In this document: one piece after another, positions 6,422 to 14,964 of the stretch
Position numbering within the stretch: position 1 is the stretch's first letter
Layout: every line of letters starts with the position of its first letter
IMG/VR virus record: IMGVR_UViG_3300015360_003313
Span: 1-24,151 of that record
From: a virus
Length of the DNA: 24,151 nucleotides
Reading direction: 5' to 3' (one strand)
Notes under the pieces: model-generated
The model's database searches: none
Told to the model about the DNA's origin: nothing
Seen by the model: the letters and a program-made list of their open reading frames with translations, nothing else
Translations under genes and position numbers: made by a program

Positions 6422-8717
6422 TCCCCGGCACGTGCGGCCCGCGGATCTCGCGCGGCTGCTCAATTCGACGCCAGTCGGCACGGTCATCAGCGAGCGCCAG
6501 CTGCATCGCCACCGCACCCGCGCCGGCTTCCGCATCGGCGACGGCCGCAGCGTCGATCTCCTGCGCTACCTCGCCTGGCTCTGCGATCAGGTGCATCGCC
6601 CGGCCGACCCCGTCGCGGCCGATGGCGGCTACGCCGCGCACCGTGCTGCCGCGGCCGAGCGCAGCCGGCTCGCCGCCGAGTCCGGCCGCGACATCGGCGA
6701 GCTGCCGCCGGTGGCCGACCCCGTCCGGAAGGCAGCGGCGGAGCGTGACTTCCGCGTCTTCTGCGACAGCTACTTCCCCGACCTCTTCTACCTGCCCTGG
6801 TCCCCCGATCACCGGAAGGTGATCGGCAAGATCGAAGAGGCGGTCCTGCACGGCGGCCTGTTCGCGATGGCGACTCCGCGCGGAGCCGGCAAGTCGAGTC
6901 TCACGGAATGCGCGTGCCTGTGGGCCATCATCTACGGCCACCGCGATTTCGTCTGCCTCATCGGCTCCGACGAAGCGCACGCCCTCGACATGCTGGAGTC
7001 GCTGCGCACCGAGCTCGACGGCAACGAGCGGCTGCTGGGCGACTTCCCCGAGGTCTGCTTCCCGATCCACGCCCTGCAGGGCATCGCCCACCGCGCCAAT
7101 GGCCAGCTCTACCGTGGCGAGCGCACCCACATCGGCTGGACCGCGCGCGAGATCGTCTTGCCGATCGTCGCCGGCTCACGCGGCGCGGGCGCCATCGTCC
7201 GTGTCGCCGGGATCACCGGGCGGATCCGAGGGATGAAGTTCAAGCGGCCGGACGGTCGCGCCGTGCGTCCGTCGCTGGTGGTGCTCGATGATCCGCAGAC
7301 CGACGAGTCCGCCCGTTCCCCCAGCCAGTGCGCGCACCGCGAGGCGATTCTCGCCGGCGCCATCCTGGGCCTCGCCGGACCGGGCCGAAAGATCGCCGGC
7401 GTGATGCCGTGCACGGTCATCCGTCCCGGCGACATGGCCGATCGCATCCTCGACCGCGACCTCCACCCCGAATGGAACGGCGAGCGCACCAAGCTCGTGT
7501 ACGCCTTCCCGAGCGACACCGCGCGCTGGGAGGAGTACGCGCAGTTGCGCGCCGATGGCCTGCGCGCCGGCCGCGGCTTGGCCGACGCCACGGCGTTCTA
7601 CGTCGCCAACCGCGACGCCATGGACGCCGGCGGATCGATCGCCTGGCCCGAGCGTTTCAACCACGACGAGGCTTCCGCCCTCCAGCACGCGATGAATCTC
7701 AAGCTGCAGGACGAGGCCGCGTTCTGGGCGGAGTACCAGAACGAACCGCTGCCCGAGGTCACCCTCGCTGCCGACGAACTCACCGCCGAGCGCATCGCCA
7801 GCAAGCTCAACGGCCTGGAGCGCGGCGCCGTGCCTACCGCGGCGACACGGCTCACCGCCTTCATCGACGTGCAGCAGAAGGCGCTGTTCCACGTGGTGGT
7901 CGCGTGGGCCGACGACTTCACCGGCTACGTGCTCGACTACGGCACCTTCCCCGACCAGCAGCGGCCCTACTTCACCCTGCGCGATCTGCGCCGCACGCTG
8001 AATGACACCTTCCCGTCGACGGGCCTGGAAGGCGCGCTCTACGCCGGCCTCGAACGGCTCTCCGACGACCTCCTGCGGCGGCGCTGGACGCGCGACGACG
8101 GCGCCGAACTCGCCATCGAGCGGCTGCTCATCGACGCCAACTGGGGCCAGTCGACGGATGTCGTCTACCAAGTCTGCCGGCAATCGGTGCACGCCGCGGT
8201 GCTCATGCCCAGCCATGGCCGCTTCGTCGGCGCCGCCTCACTGCCCTTCGCCGACCACCGCCGCAAACCCGGCGAGCGCGTCGGGCCCGACTGGCGCATC
8301 CCGGCCGTGACCGGCGCCCGCGCGGTGCGCCACCTGCTCTACGACGCCAACGCCTGGAAGTCGTTCGTCTACGCGCGCTTGGCCGTGGCGATGGGCGACC
8401 CCGGTTGCCTGTCGCTGCACGGACGGGACGCCGTGCGTCATCGCCTGTTCGCCGAGCACCTGGTCGCCGAGTACCGGGTGCGCACGTCCGGCCGCGGCCG
8501 GGAGGTCGACGAGTGGCGGTTGCGACCGGAGGCCTTCGACAACCATTGGTTTGATTGCGTCGTCGGCTGCGCGGTGGCGGCGTCGATGCAGGGCGTGGTG
8601 CTGGCGGGGATGGGCGTGGTTGCGACGCGCAAAGCCGGCAGGGTCACGCTCTCGGACCTGCGGCGAGCCCGCCTGGTGCGCCCGCCAGCGAACGCGGGGG
8701 CGACGTCGCATCGTTGA
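6411..8717 (+). CDS. terL: Phage terminase large subunit (ATPase and nuclease)
   Basis: The 768-residue protein packages phage DNA into the prohead. An N-terminal HTH-like module (about 13-61) precedes the motor. Walker A is ATPRGAGKSS at about 154-163 (K161), Walker B is VVLDDPQ with D293-D294, and the adenine/coupling region follows in PSQCAHREAILAG. The C-terminal nuclease domain starts near LTAFIDVQQ (D486) and has a second acidic strand LLIDANWG (D575), in line with RNase-H-like terminase nucleases. It is longer than most TerL proteins, which fits the extra N-terminal module. It overlaps the small upstream gene. Unusually, the next gene is an inverted HTH-repeat gene and not the portal. 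Confidence 0.95.
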   Translation: MAADPRHVRPADLARLLNSTPVGTVISERQLHRHRTRAGFRIGDGRSVDLLRYLAWLCDQVHRPADPVAADGGYAAHRAAAAERSRLAAESGRDIGELPPVADPVRKAAAERDFRVFCDSYFPDLFYLPWSPDHRKVIGKIEEAVLHGGLFAMATPRGAGKSSLTECACLWAIIYGHRDFVCLIGSDEAHALDMLESLRTELDGNERLLGDFPEVCFPIHALQGIAHRANGQLYRGERTHIGWTAREIVLPIVAGSRGAGAIVRVAGITGRIRGMKFKRPDGRAVRPSLVVLDDPQTDESARSPSQCAHREAILAGAILGLAGPGRKIAGVMPCTVIRPGDMADRILDRDLHPEWNGERTKLVYAFPSDTARWEEYAQLRADGLRAGRGLADATAFYVANRDAMDAGGSIAWPERFNHDEASALQHAMNLKLQDEAAFWAEYQNEPLPEVTLAADELTAERIASKLNGLERGAVPTAATRLTAFIDVQQKALFHVVVAWADDFTGYVLDYGTFPDQQRPYFTLRDLRRTLNDTFPSTGLEGALYAGLERLSDDLLRRRWTRDDGAELAIERLLIDANWGQSTDVVYQVCRQSVHAAVLMPSHGRFVGAASLPFADHRRKPGERVGPDWRIPAVTGARAVRHLLYDANAWKSFVYARLAVAMGDPGCLSLHGRDAVRHRLFAEHLVAEYRVRTSGRGREVDEWRLRPEAFDNHWFDCVVGCAVAASMQGVVLAGMGVVATRKAGRVTLSDLRRARLVRPPANAGATSHR

Positions 8718-8778
8718 TCTGCAAGCCCGATCCGAAGCAGACCGCTCGGCAATGCCTCGTCGGCGATAACGGCCGCGA

Positions 8779-9948
8779 TCATTCCGCGAATGCGGGGATG
8801 CCGCGCGCCCGGCGATGGCGGCCGACGAGCTTGGGATGAAGTCCCAGCCGCGCGCCGATGACGCTATCGGAGGCCGTGCCCAGCAGCGCGATCATCGCCG
8901 ACGTCCAGACCGTGGTTCCAGAGGCAGCGATGCCCAGCGCGCCGCGTTTACGGCTGACGGCCGAGCGGCTCATGCCGAGCTGCCGTGCGATCACGCCATC
9001 GTCGGCAGTTCCGAGGTGGGCGAGCATCGTCTTCGTCCACCGCGTCGCCTGAGCCAGGGGCGCGATGCTCAGCGCGGTCCGTTTGCGACACACCTGGGTG
9101 GTGGCGATACCGAGGCGGCGGGCCACGGTGCGATCACTGAGCCGACCGAGCAGCCGCAGGTGCGCGGCGGTCCAGCGATGCCGCCGCGGGTTTTGGTAGG
9201 CCGCGATGCCAAGGGCGCGGCGCTTGGCCTGGAGCGTGGGACGCGCGACGCCGAAGCGGCGGTGCAGCACGATGTCCGGCACACGCCCCAAGGCGTCCAG
9301 GAGGCGACGCGGCCAACGAATCGGGGCGCAGACGATCAGCGGAGCGATGCCGAGTTGCTCCCGGCGCCTGCGGATGCTCGCCTCGCTGTGGCGCCAGCGC
9401 AGCGCCAGCACCCGGTCGGGAACCGTACCGAGGAGCGCTTCCCGCTCCGGCGCCCACACCATCTCCCGGTAACCGGTGACGGGTGGGATGCCCAGACTCT
9501 GACGCTTTCCGCGCACGATGGCGATACGTAGCCCAAGATCGCGCGCCAGCGCCGTGTCGGTCGCGCGCCCGAGTTTGGCCAGATCAGCACGAGTCCACGT
9601 CACCAGTCGCTGGGTCGGCCGCATGAACGCGGGGATACCGCGTCCGCGTCGCCGGTCGCAGACCGATGAGATGGAGATGCCGAGTTGCTCGGCGACGGCA
9701 CGGTCGGTCTCAGTGCCGAGCAGCGCGTCCATCGCTGACGTCCAGCGCACCATCGGGCGGAACGGCCGATACGGGGCGATGCCCCGCCGCTTCCGCATGA
9801 CGGCGACGCTGCTCTCGTGCACCTCGATCATCCCGGCGAGCACGCCGTCGGGCATGGTGCCGAGCAGCCGCAGGTGCTTGACGCTCCAGCGGGGCCCACG
9901 CTGACGAGGGATGGCGGTGGCGGGGGCTGCTGGCGCGGTTGAGGACAT
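8779..9948 (-). CDS. Protein of eight tandem HTH-like (Myb/homeodomain-like) repeats
   Basis: The 389-residue protein is almost entirely eight diverged copies of a 44-49 residue unit. Each unit begins with a Trp (W21, 69, 118, 165, 212, 259, 304, 348), then LLG or LG, an Asp five residues on, an A..LG[IML] turn, a basic stretch with V..KR or similar, and a closing GI or SI followed by A or P. The pattern (Trp, helix, helix-turn-helix, basic helix) resembles compact Myb-like or homeodomain-like HTH units. Only a short Ala/Pro-rich leader precedes repeat 1, and the protein ends at repeat 8. The ATG at 9948 is the nearest start before the repeats; a GTG seven codons earlier is possible. It lies inverted between terminase and portal, as an accessory (moron) gene, divergent from the promoter-like block at 10166. 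A DNA-binding role is inferred from the fold pattern. Confidence 0.8.
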   Translation of the reverse strand: MSSTAPAAPATAIPRQRGPRWSVKHLRLLGTMPDGVLAGMIEVHESSVAVMRKRRGIAPYRPFRPMVRWTSAMDALLGTETDRAVAEQLGISISSVCDRRRGRGIPAFMRPTQRLVTWTRADLAKLGRATDTALARDLGLRIAIVRGKRQSLGIPPVTGYREMVWAPEREALLGTVPDRVLALRWRHSEASIRRRREQLGIAPLIVCAPIRWPRRLLDALGRVPDIVLHRRFGVARPTLQAKRRALGIAAYQNPRRHRWTAAHLRLLGRLSDRTVARRLGIATTQVCRKRTALSIAPLAQATRWTKTMLAHLGTADDGVIARQLGMSRSAVSRKRGALGIAASGTTVWTSAMIALLGTASDSVIGARLGLHPKLVGRHRRARGIPAFAE

Positions 9949-10250
9949 GATCTCTGAAGGGCTCACCGTACGCAGGCACCTCGGGATGCCACCTGGGTGG
10001 CGACGCAACAAAGATTCCCGTACCGCCACGGTGCGCTCCTGCGCATCACCGGAGGAGCGACCGCGCGCCACGACGCCGGAACCTCCGGCAGCCCAGGTGC
10101 CAGCGGCAAACAACTGGTGAGGTCCCGGCACATGCTCCCACGTCGCCATCGCTGCGGCGCTCACCCCGGACCGGTTCTGGTCGCGGCTGCGCATAATAGG
10201 GGAGTGGATTTCATCAGCGCCATCGCTCGGCGCCCCATCGCGATCACGGG
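9949..10250. other. Divergent intergenic region between HTH-repeat gene and head operon
   Basis: These 302 bases separate the inverted HTH-repeat gene from the plus-strand head operon. They hold the promoter-like block at 10166-10207 and a short perfect hairpin, GCCGGA/TCCGGC at 10075-10089. No convincing gene is seen; the reading frames crossing it look like shadows. No clear minus-strand promoter could be picked out for the HTH-repeat gene. Confidence 0.5.
10166..10207 (+). promoter_or_regulatory. Promoter-like block, copy 2 (upstream of the head operon)
   Basis: This is the second copy of the block at 1738-1779. CATAAT at 10192-10197 is the candidate -10 and GACCGG at 10169-10174 the candidate -35, with the same 17-base spacing. 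The block ends about 45 bases before the first head gene at 10251, a good distance for a late promoter after interruption of the packaging operon by the inverted HTH-repeat gene. Confidence 0.6.
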
Positions 10251-10514
10251 ATGACGATGCCGACCGACCCCGCCACTCCTGATCCCACCCCGCCGGCCGC
10301 GCCGACGCCCGTCCCTGCGCCCGACGCCCTGGACCAGGCTATCGCCGACAACGCCGCCGGCCCCAAGCAGGCCACCGGCGACACCGGATCGGTCGAACAG
10401 CACCCGCTCCCCGACCAGATCGCCGCCGACAAGTACCTCGCGGCGAAGAAGGCCGCGCGCCGGCGCGGCAAGGGCGTCTCCCTCACCAAGCTGGTCCCGC
10501 CGGGGACGGCATGA
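10251..10514 (+). CDS. Small head-connector-region protein upstream of portal
   Basis: An 87-residue protein. The first ~35 residues are a Pro/Ala-rich tail; the rest (AIADNAAGPKQATGD, QHPLPDQIAADKYLAAKKAA, VSLTKLVPPGTA) is the kind of short conserved protein found directly before lambda-type portal genes, in the place of lambda gpW. I do not claim homology to gpW itself. An alternative ATG is at 10257. Its stop overlaps the portal start in an ATGA junction at 10511, so translation is coupled. It is the first gene after the promoter-like block. Confidence 0.6.
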   Translation: MTMPTDPATPDPTPPAAPTPVPAPDALDQAIADNAAGPKQATGDTGSVEQHPLPDQIAADKYLAAKKAARRRGKGVSLTKLVPPGTA

Positions 10515-12067
10515 GCGTGCTCGGCCGCATCATCGAGGGCCTGCGGGCCATCGGTCGCAGCAACGCCGCCGTCCCCGGTGGGCGCCGGCATCGGTTCGCT
10601 CCGGGGCGCGTCCGCGTGCGCGCCGCCTACGACGCAGCGCAGACCACCGACGAGAACCGCAAGCATTGGTCGCTGGCGGATGGCCTCTCCGCCGACGCCG
10701 CGGCATCGCCCTGGGTGCGGCGCATCCTGCGCAACCGCTCCCGCTACGAGGTCTGCAACAACGCCTACGCGCGCGGCATGGTGCTGACCATCGCCAACGA
10801 CTGCGTCGGCACCGGGCCGCGCCTCCAGGTGACCGGTATCGCCGGCGACGACGCGCGGCTGGTCGAGCGCGCCTTTGCGGACTGGGCGCGCGGTTGTGAT
10901 CTCGCCGAGAAGCTCCGCACGCTGCGCGTCGCCCAGGCCGAGGACGGCGAGGCGTTCGCGCTGCTGACCTCGAACCCCGGGCTGAACACGCGCGTGAAGC
11001 TCGACGTCCGCCCGATCGAGGCCGACCAGGTCGCGACCCCCGGCTTCCTTCCGACCGGCCCGGAGCGCAGCGCTATCGACGGCATCGTCTTCGACGTGGC
11101 GGGCAACCCGATCGAGTACCACGTCCTCAAGGACCATCCCGGCGCCCAGGGCACCACGCGGTTCCTGCTCGACTCCACCACCGTGCCGGCCGCGTCGATG
11201 CTGCACTGCTTCCGCGCCGACCGGCCGGGCCAGCGCCGCGGTGTGCCCGAGCTGACCCCGGCGCTGCCGCTCTTCGCGCAACTGCGCCGCTACACCCTGG
11301 CCGTGCTCGCCGCGGCGGAGACTGCCGCCGACTTCGCTGGGGTGCTTTACACCGACGCGCCGGCCAACGGCGAGGCCGACGCCGTCGAGCCGATGGACAC
11401 CGTCGATCTCGCCGCTCGCGCGATGCTGACTCTGCCCAGCGGCTGGAAGATGGGCCAGGTCCACGCCGAGCAGCCCGCCACCACCTACGCCGAGTTCAAA
11501 CGCGAGGTCCTCAACGAGATCGCCCGCTGCCTGAACCTCCCCTACAACATCGCGGCGGGTAACTCGAGCGGCTACAACTACGCCTCCGGCCGGCTCGACC
11601 ATCAGGTCTACCACAAGGCCATCCGCGTCGACCAGGCGCGCTGCGCCGCCCGGCTGCTCGACCCGCTCTTCGCGGCCTGGGTGCGCGAGGCGATCCTGAT
11701 CGAAGGGTTCCTCCCCCAGCGGCTGCGCACGGCGGCGACGGACTGGTCGCACCAGTGGTTCTGGGATGGCCAGGAGCACGTCGACCCGCTGAAGGAGGCC
11801 GCCGCCCAGGCCCAGCGCCTGGCCAGCAACACCACCACCCTCGCTGACGAGTACGCGCGAAAAGGTCAGGACTGGGATGAGCAGCTGCGGCAGCGGGCGC
11901 GCGAACGCGCCTTGATGCGCGACCTCGGATTGGAGGCCACCGAACCGACGTCGCCCGGCCGGGCGCAGCCCAGCACGCCTGGACGCGGCGATCCACCGCC
12001 GCGCGATGCACCCGATGGTCCCGCCACCGATGGTTCCGAGGAGGACGGCGATGCCGTGCCCGTCTGA
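10511..12067 (+). CDS. Portal protein, lambda family
   Basis: The 518-residue protein matches the lambda gpB-type portal layout: an N-terminal AAYDAAQTTDENRKHW segment, then NNAYARGMVLTIANDCVGTGPRLQ, AQAEDGEAFALL, an IDGIVFDVAGNPIEYHVL stretch, MLHCFRADRPGQRRGVPEL, and the C-terminal NLPYNIAAGNSSGYNYASGR leading to a long helical segment. Portals form the dodecameric ring at the head vertex through which the terminase drives DNA. Length fits the family. The C-terminus is disordered (Pro/Asp-rich). It starts with the ATGA overlap at 10511 and overlaps the next gene by 17 bases. Confidence 0.93.
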   Translation: MSVLGRIIEGLRAIGRSNAAVPGGRRHRFAPGRVRVRAAYDAAQTTDENRKHWSLADGLSADAAASPWVRRILRNRSRYEVCNNAYARGMVLTIANDCVGTGPRLQVTGIAGDDARLVERAFADWARGCDLAEKLRTLRVAQAEDGEAFALLTSNPGLNTRVKLDVRPIEADQVATPGFLPTGPERSAIDGIVFDVAGNPIEYHVLKDHPGAQGTTRFLLDSTTVPAASMLHCFRADRPGQRRGVPELTPALPLFAQLRRYTLAVLAAAETAADFAGVLYTDAPANGEADAVEPMDTVDLAARAMLTLPSGWKMGQVHAEQPATTYAEFKREVLNEIARCLNLPYNIAAGNSSGYNYASGRLDHQVYHKAIRVDQARCAARLLDPLFAAWVREAILIEGFLPQRLRTAATDWSHQWFWDGQEHVDPLKEAAAQAQRLASNTTTLADEYARKGQDWDEQLRQRARERALMRDLGLEATEPTSPGRAQPSTPGRGDPPPRDAPDGPATDGSEEDGDAVPV

Positions 12068-14165
12068 TCTCGCTGCTGCGCCATCGGCGCAGCCCGCCGC
12101 GCCGGAGACCGCCGTCCTGGCCTTCGCCTGCGCGCCGACCTGGATCGAGGCGGATGCCGCACCAGCCACCGGCCGGACCGCGCTGCCGCGCTTCGCTCTG
12201 GTCGCCTACACCGGCGGGCCGATGCGCCTGGGTGGCTGGCGGCATCCGGTGATCGTCGACCTGACTGGACTGCGGCTGCCGTCGCAGCACCGGCCCATCC
12301 GCCTCGGCCACGATGCCGCGCTGGGCGTCGGCCACACCGACCGCATCGCGGTCGAGGACGGCCGCCTGATCGCCAGCGGGGTGGTCTCGCGCGATACCGC
12401 CGCCGCGCGCGAGGTGGTCGCCTCCAGCCGCAACGGCTTCCCCTGGCAGGCCTCCATCGGCGCCGCCGTCGAGGAGCACGAGTTCGTCCGCGAGGGGCAG
12501 ACCGTGCATGTCAACGGCGCCCTGCACTCCGGCCCGGTGAACGTCGTGCGCCGCTCCACGCTGGGCGAGATCAGCTTCGTGGATCTCGGCGCTGACGGGA
12601 ACACCTCCGCCCTGGTCGCTATCGCCCGCAGCACGCCGCCTTCCGCTTCCGCTCCCGCCGATCCTTCCGCCCCCAGCGCCGCACCAGCGGCCGGAGATGC
12701 CCGCGTGACCACCCCCGCCGCTCCCGTTTCCGCCACCGAGCTGACGACCGCGTCGGCGCCACTCAGCACCCCGGCGGTCGTCGCCGCGGCGACCGCGACC
12801 GCGCCCACGGCGCCGGTCCTGCCAACCGTCGCCGAACTGCGCGCCGCCGCCGTCGCCGAGACCGAGCGCATCGCGGCGGTGCGCCGCTGCTGCGATGGCC
12901 ATGCGGCCATCGAGGCCCAGGCCATCCGCGACGGCTGGACCGCCCATCGCGCCGAACTGGAGGTCTTGCGCGCCGATCGCCCGCAGGCGCCGGCCATCCA
13001 CGTCCACGACCGCGCTCCGACGCCGGCGGTGCTGGAGGCCGCCTGCCTGCTCAGCGGCGGCCTGCCCGGCGCCGAGCGCGTCTGCGAAGCTCCCGCGCTG
13101 GACGCCGCCCAGCGGCGCTTCCGCGGCGGCATCAGCCTGCAGGAGCTGCTGCTCGAAGCGGCCTGGGCCAATGGCTACACCGGGCGCTTCTTCCGCGACA
13201 ACCGCAGCGTGCTGCGCGCCGCCTTCGGCGTCGACGTGCGTGCCTCCGGTGGCCTCTCGCCGATCGACCTCGGCGGCATCCTCAGCAACGTCGCCAATAA
13301 GTTCCTGCTCGCCGGCTTCCTGTCGGTGGAGCGCACCTGGCGGGCGATCAGCGCGGTGCGCCCGGTGACCGACTTCAAGAAGGTGACCAGCTACCGCCTG
13401 ATCGGCGGCAACCGCTACCAGACCGTCCCGCCCGGCGGGACCATCCAGCACGGCAACTTGGGCGAACTGGCCTACGAGAACCAGGCCGACACCCATGCCT
13501 TGCTGCTGAGCATCGACCGCCGCGACCTCATCAATGACGACCTCGGGGCGATCTCCCAGGTCCCCACCGATCTGGGCCGCAGCGCGGCACTGACCGTCAA
13601 CGAGAAGTTCTGGGCGACCTTCCTCGCCAACGCCGCCTTCTTCACGCCCGAGCGCGGCAACCACCTCACTGGTGTCGCCAGCGCGCTGGGCATCGACGGC
13701 CTGACCGCGGCCGAGGTCGCCTTCGCCGAGCAGACCGATCCCAAGAAGAACCCGCTCGGCATCCAGCCCGCGGTGCTGCTGGTGCCGCCGGCGCTGGCCG
13801 CCCTGGCGCGCGCGCTGTTCACCTCGACCGAGCTGCGACAGACCATCGCTGGCCAGGTGTTCCCAACCGCCAATCCGCACCAGGGCCGCTTCCGGGTCGA
13901 GAGCAGCGCCTACCTCTCCAGCCCCGGCGTGGCCGGCAGCTCGCGCAGCGCCTGGTACCTGCTGGCCAACCCGGCTGATCTGCCGGTGATCGAGACCGTG
14001 TTCCTGTACGGGAACGAAAGCCCGACGATCGACTCCACCGAGGCCGACTTCAGCACGCTGGGCATCCAGATGCGCGGCGTGCACGATTTCGGCATCGCGC
14101 TGCAGGAGCACCGTGGCGGGGTGAAGGCGGATGGCCCGGCCGCCGCGCCGTCGCCATCGCCGTAG
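12051..14165 (+). CDS. Prohead protease-major capsid protein fusion
   Basis: One 704-residue reading frame combines two head proteins. Residues about 45-190 are a prohead protease-like domain: RLGHDAALGVG (H87), WQASIGAAVEE (S135), and LGEISFVDLGAD. An Ala/Pro-rich stretch (about 195-255) and a helical, scaffold-like segment follow. The C-terminal half is a capsid protein like Mu gpT: RPVTDFKKVTSYRL, LSIDRRDLINDDLGAISQVP, NEKFWATFLANAAFF, DLPVIETVFLYGN. Self-cleavage would release the mature capsid protein from protease and scaffold. The start at 12051 has a GAGGAGG ribosome site and overlaps the portal end. An upstream in-frame ATG at 12006 lacks such a site. Similar protease-capsid fusions are known in other phages. 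Confidence 0.88.
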   Translation: MPCPSDLAAAPSAQPAAPETAVLAFACAPTWIEADAAPATGRTALPRFALVAYTGGPMRLGGWRHPVIVDLTGLRLPSQHRPIRLGHDAALGVGHTDRIAVEDGRLIASGVVSRDTAAAREVVASSRNGFPWQASIGAAVEEHEFVREGQTVHVNGALHSGPVNVVRRSTLGEISFVDLGADGNTSALVAIARSTPPSASAPADPSAPSAAPAAGDARVTTPAAPVSATELTTASAPLSTPAVVAAATATAPTAPVLPTVAELRAAAVAETERIAAVRRCCDGHAAIEAQAIRDGWTAHRAELEVLRADRPQAPAIHVHDRAPTPAVLEAACLLSGGLPGAERVCEAPALDAAQRRFRGGISLQELLLEAAWANGYTGRFFRDNRSVLRAAFGVDVRASGGLSPIDLGGILSNVANKFLLAGFLSVERTWRAISAVRPVTDFKKVTSYRLIGGNRYQTVPPGGTIQHGNLGELAYENQADTHALLLSIDRRDLINDDLGAISQVPTDLGRSAALTVNEKFWATFLANAAFFTPERGNHLTGVASALGIDGLTAAEVAFAEQTDPKKNPLGIQPAVLLVPPALAALARALFTSTELRQTIAGQVFPTANPHQGRFRVESSAYLSSPGVAGSSRSAWYLLANPADLPVIETVFLYGNESPTIDSTEADFSTLGIQMRGVHDFGIALQEHRGGVKADGPAAAPSPSP

Positions 14166-14230
14166 CCCATCGCCTCGCGATCCGCTGCGCCGCGCCGTCG
14201 TCCGTCCCGCCCATGCCCGAACGGAGTCCC

Positions 14231-14575
14231 ATGCCTCCCATCGCCGCCCTCGTCGCCGATGACTGCGTCATCCCCTTCACGCCCGATGTCGACGCGCCCC
14301 TCGGCGCGGTGGTCGTGGTCGGCGCCCTGGTCGGCGTCGCCCAGCGCGCCATCCCGGCGCGCGTCCTCGGCGCCCTGGCCCTGCGCGGCCTCTACGACGT
14401 GCCGCGCGTGCCGGGCGCCGCGCTGCCCATGGGCACGCGGCTGTTCTGGGACGCCGCTGCCCAGCGCGCGGTGGCCGACGCCGCCGGCGGGGCGAACCGG
14501 CCGCTCGGCGCGTCGGTCGCCACCGCCCAGGCCGAGGCCGCCACCGTCCGCGTCGCCCTCAACCATCCGGGCTGA
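14231..14575 (+). CDS. DUF2190-type capsid decoration protein
   Basis: The 114-residue protein directly follows the capsid gene, as head decoration or stabilising proteins do. The pattern fits DUF2190 proteins: DDCVIPFTPDVDAPLGAVVVVGALVGVA with alternating beta strands, then LRGLYDVPRV, TRLFWDAAAQRAV and a C-terminal AATVRVALN strand. The start at 14231 follows ACGGAG by four bases; an in-frame ATG at 14213 is less likely. The gap to the next gene is only two bases. Confidence 0.8.
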   Translation: MPPIAALVADDCVIPFTPDVDAPLGAVVVVGALVGVAQRAIPARVLGALALRGLYDVPRVPGAALPMGTRLFWDAAAQRAVADAAGGANRPLGASVATAQAEAATVRVALNHPG

Positions 14576-14577
14576 GC

Positions 14578-14964
14578 ATGACCGACCTGCTCGCCCTAGG
14601 CTCGCGCTTCCTGGAACGTCAGCGGCGGCGCTTCCTCAGCCGCGACGTGCGCTACCGGCGCGGCGCGCGGTCGGTGATCGTGCCGGCGACAGTGGGGCGG
14701 ACCGTCTTCCGGCTCGACCTCGGCGGCGGGACGGTGGAGCGCGTCGAGGCGCGCGACTACCTGATCGCCCTCGCGGATCTCCGCAGCCTTGGCCTGCCGC
14801 TGCGCGGGGACCAGATCATCGAGGAGACCGCCAGCCGGCGCCACACCGCCGAGGTGCTCGCGCCCGGCCACGAGCCGCACTGGGCGTGGGCCGATCCCGA
14901 GCGCACGGTGTTGCGCATCCACACCAAGCACCTGTCCACGGAACTGATCCCGGAGCCGACATGA
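14578..14964 (+). CDS. Putative head completion / neck protein
   Basis: A 128-residue protein I cannot assign to a named family with certainty. It is mostly beta-stranded after a basic N-terminal helix (GSRFLERQRRRFLSRDVRYRRG): SVIVPATVGRTVFRLD, GDQIIEETASRR, and DPERTVLRIHTKH. The last motif resembles small head-tail joining proteins that sit between decoration and tail completion genes. It is joined to the next gene by an ATGA overlap at 14961. The role is inferred from position. Confidence 0.55.
   Translation: MTDLLALGSRFLERQRRRFLSRDVRYRRGARSVIVPATVGRTVFRLDLGGGTVERVEARDYLIALADLRSLGLPLRGDQIIEETASRRHTAEVLAPGHEPHWAWADPERTVLRIHTKHLSTELIPEPT

Noticed and set aside
8718-8778. Terminator between the convergent terminase and HTH-repeat genes
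   Set aside because: No convincing stem-loop was found in these 61 bases.
5514-9983. Exact 15-base repeat TACGCAGGCACCTCG at 5514-5528 and 9969-9983, both upstream of minus-strand genes
   Set aside because: In a 24-kb G+C-rich window one or two exact 15-mers are expected by chance, and the flanks do not match. Only the similar positions are suggestive.
11511-14111. Long minus-strand open frame of about 860 codons opposite portal and capsid genes
   Set aside because: Antisense to clearly recognised portal and protease-capsid domains; composition and lack of domains mark it as a shadow.
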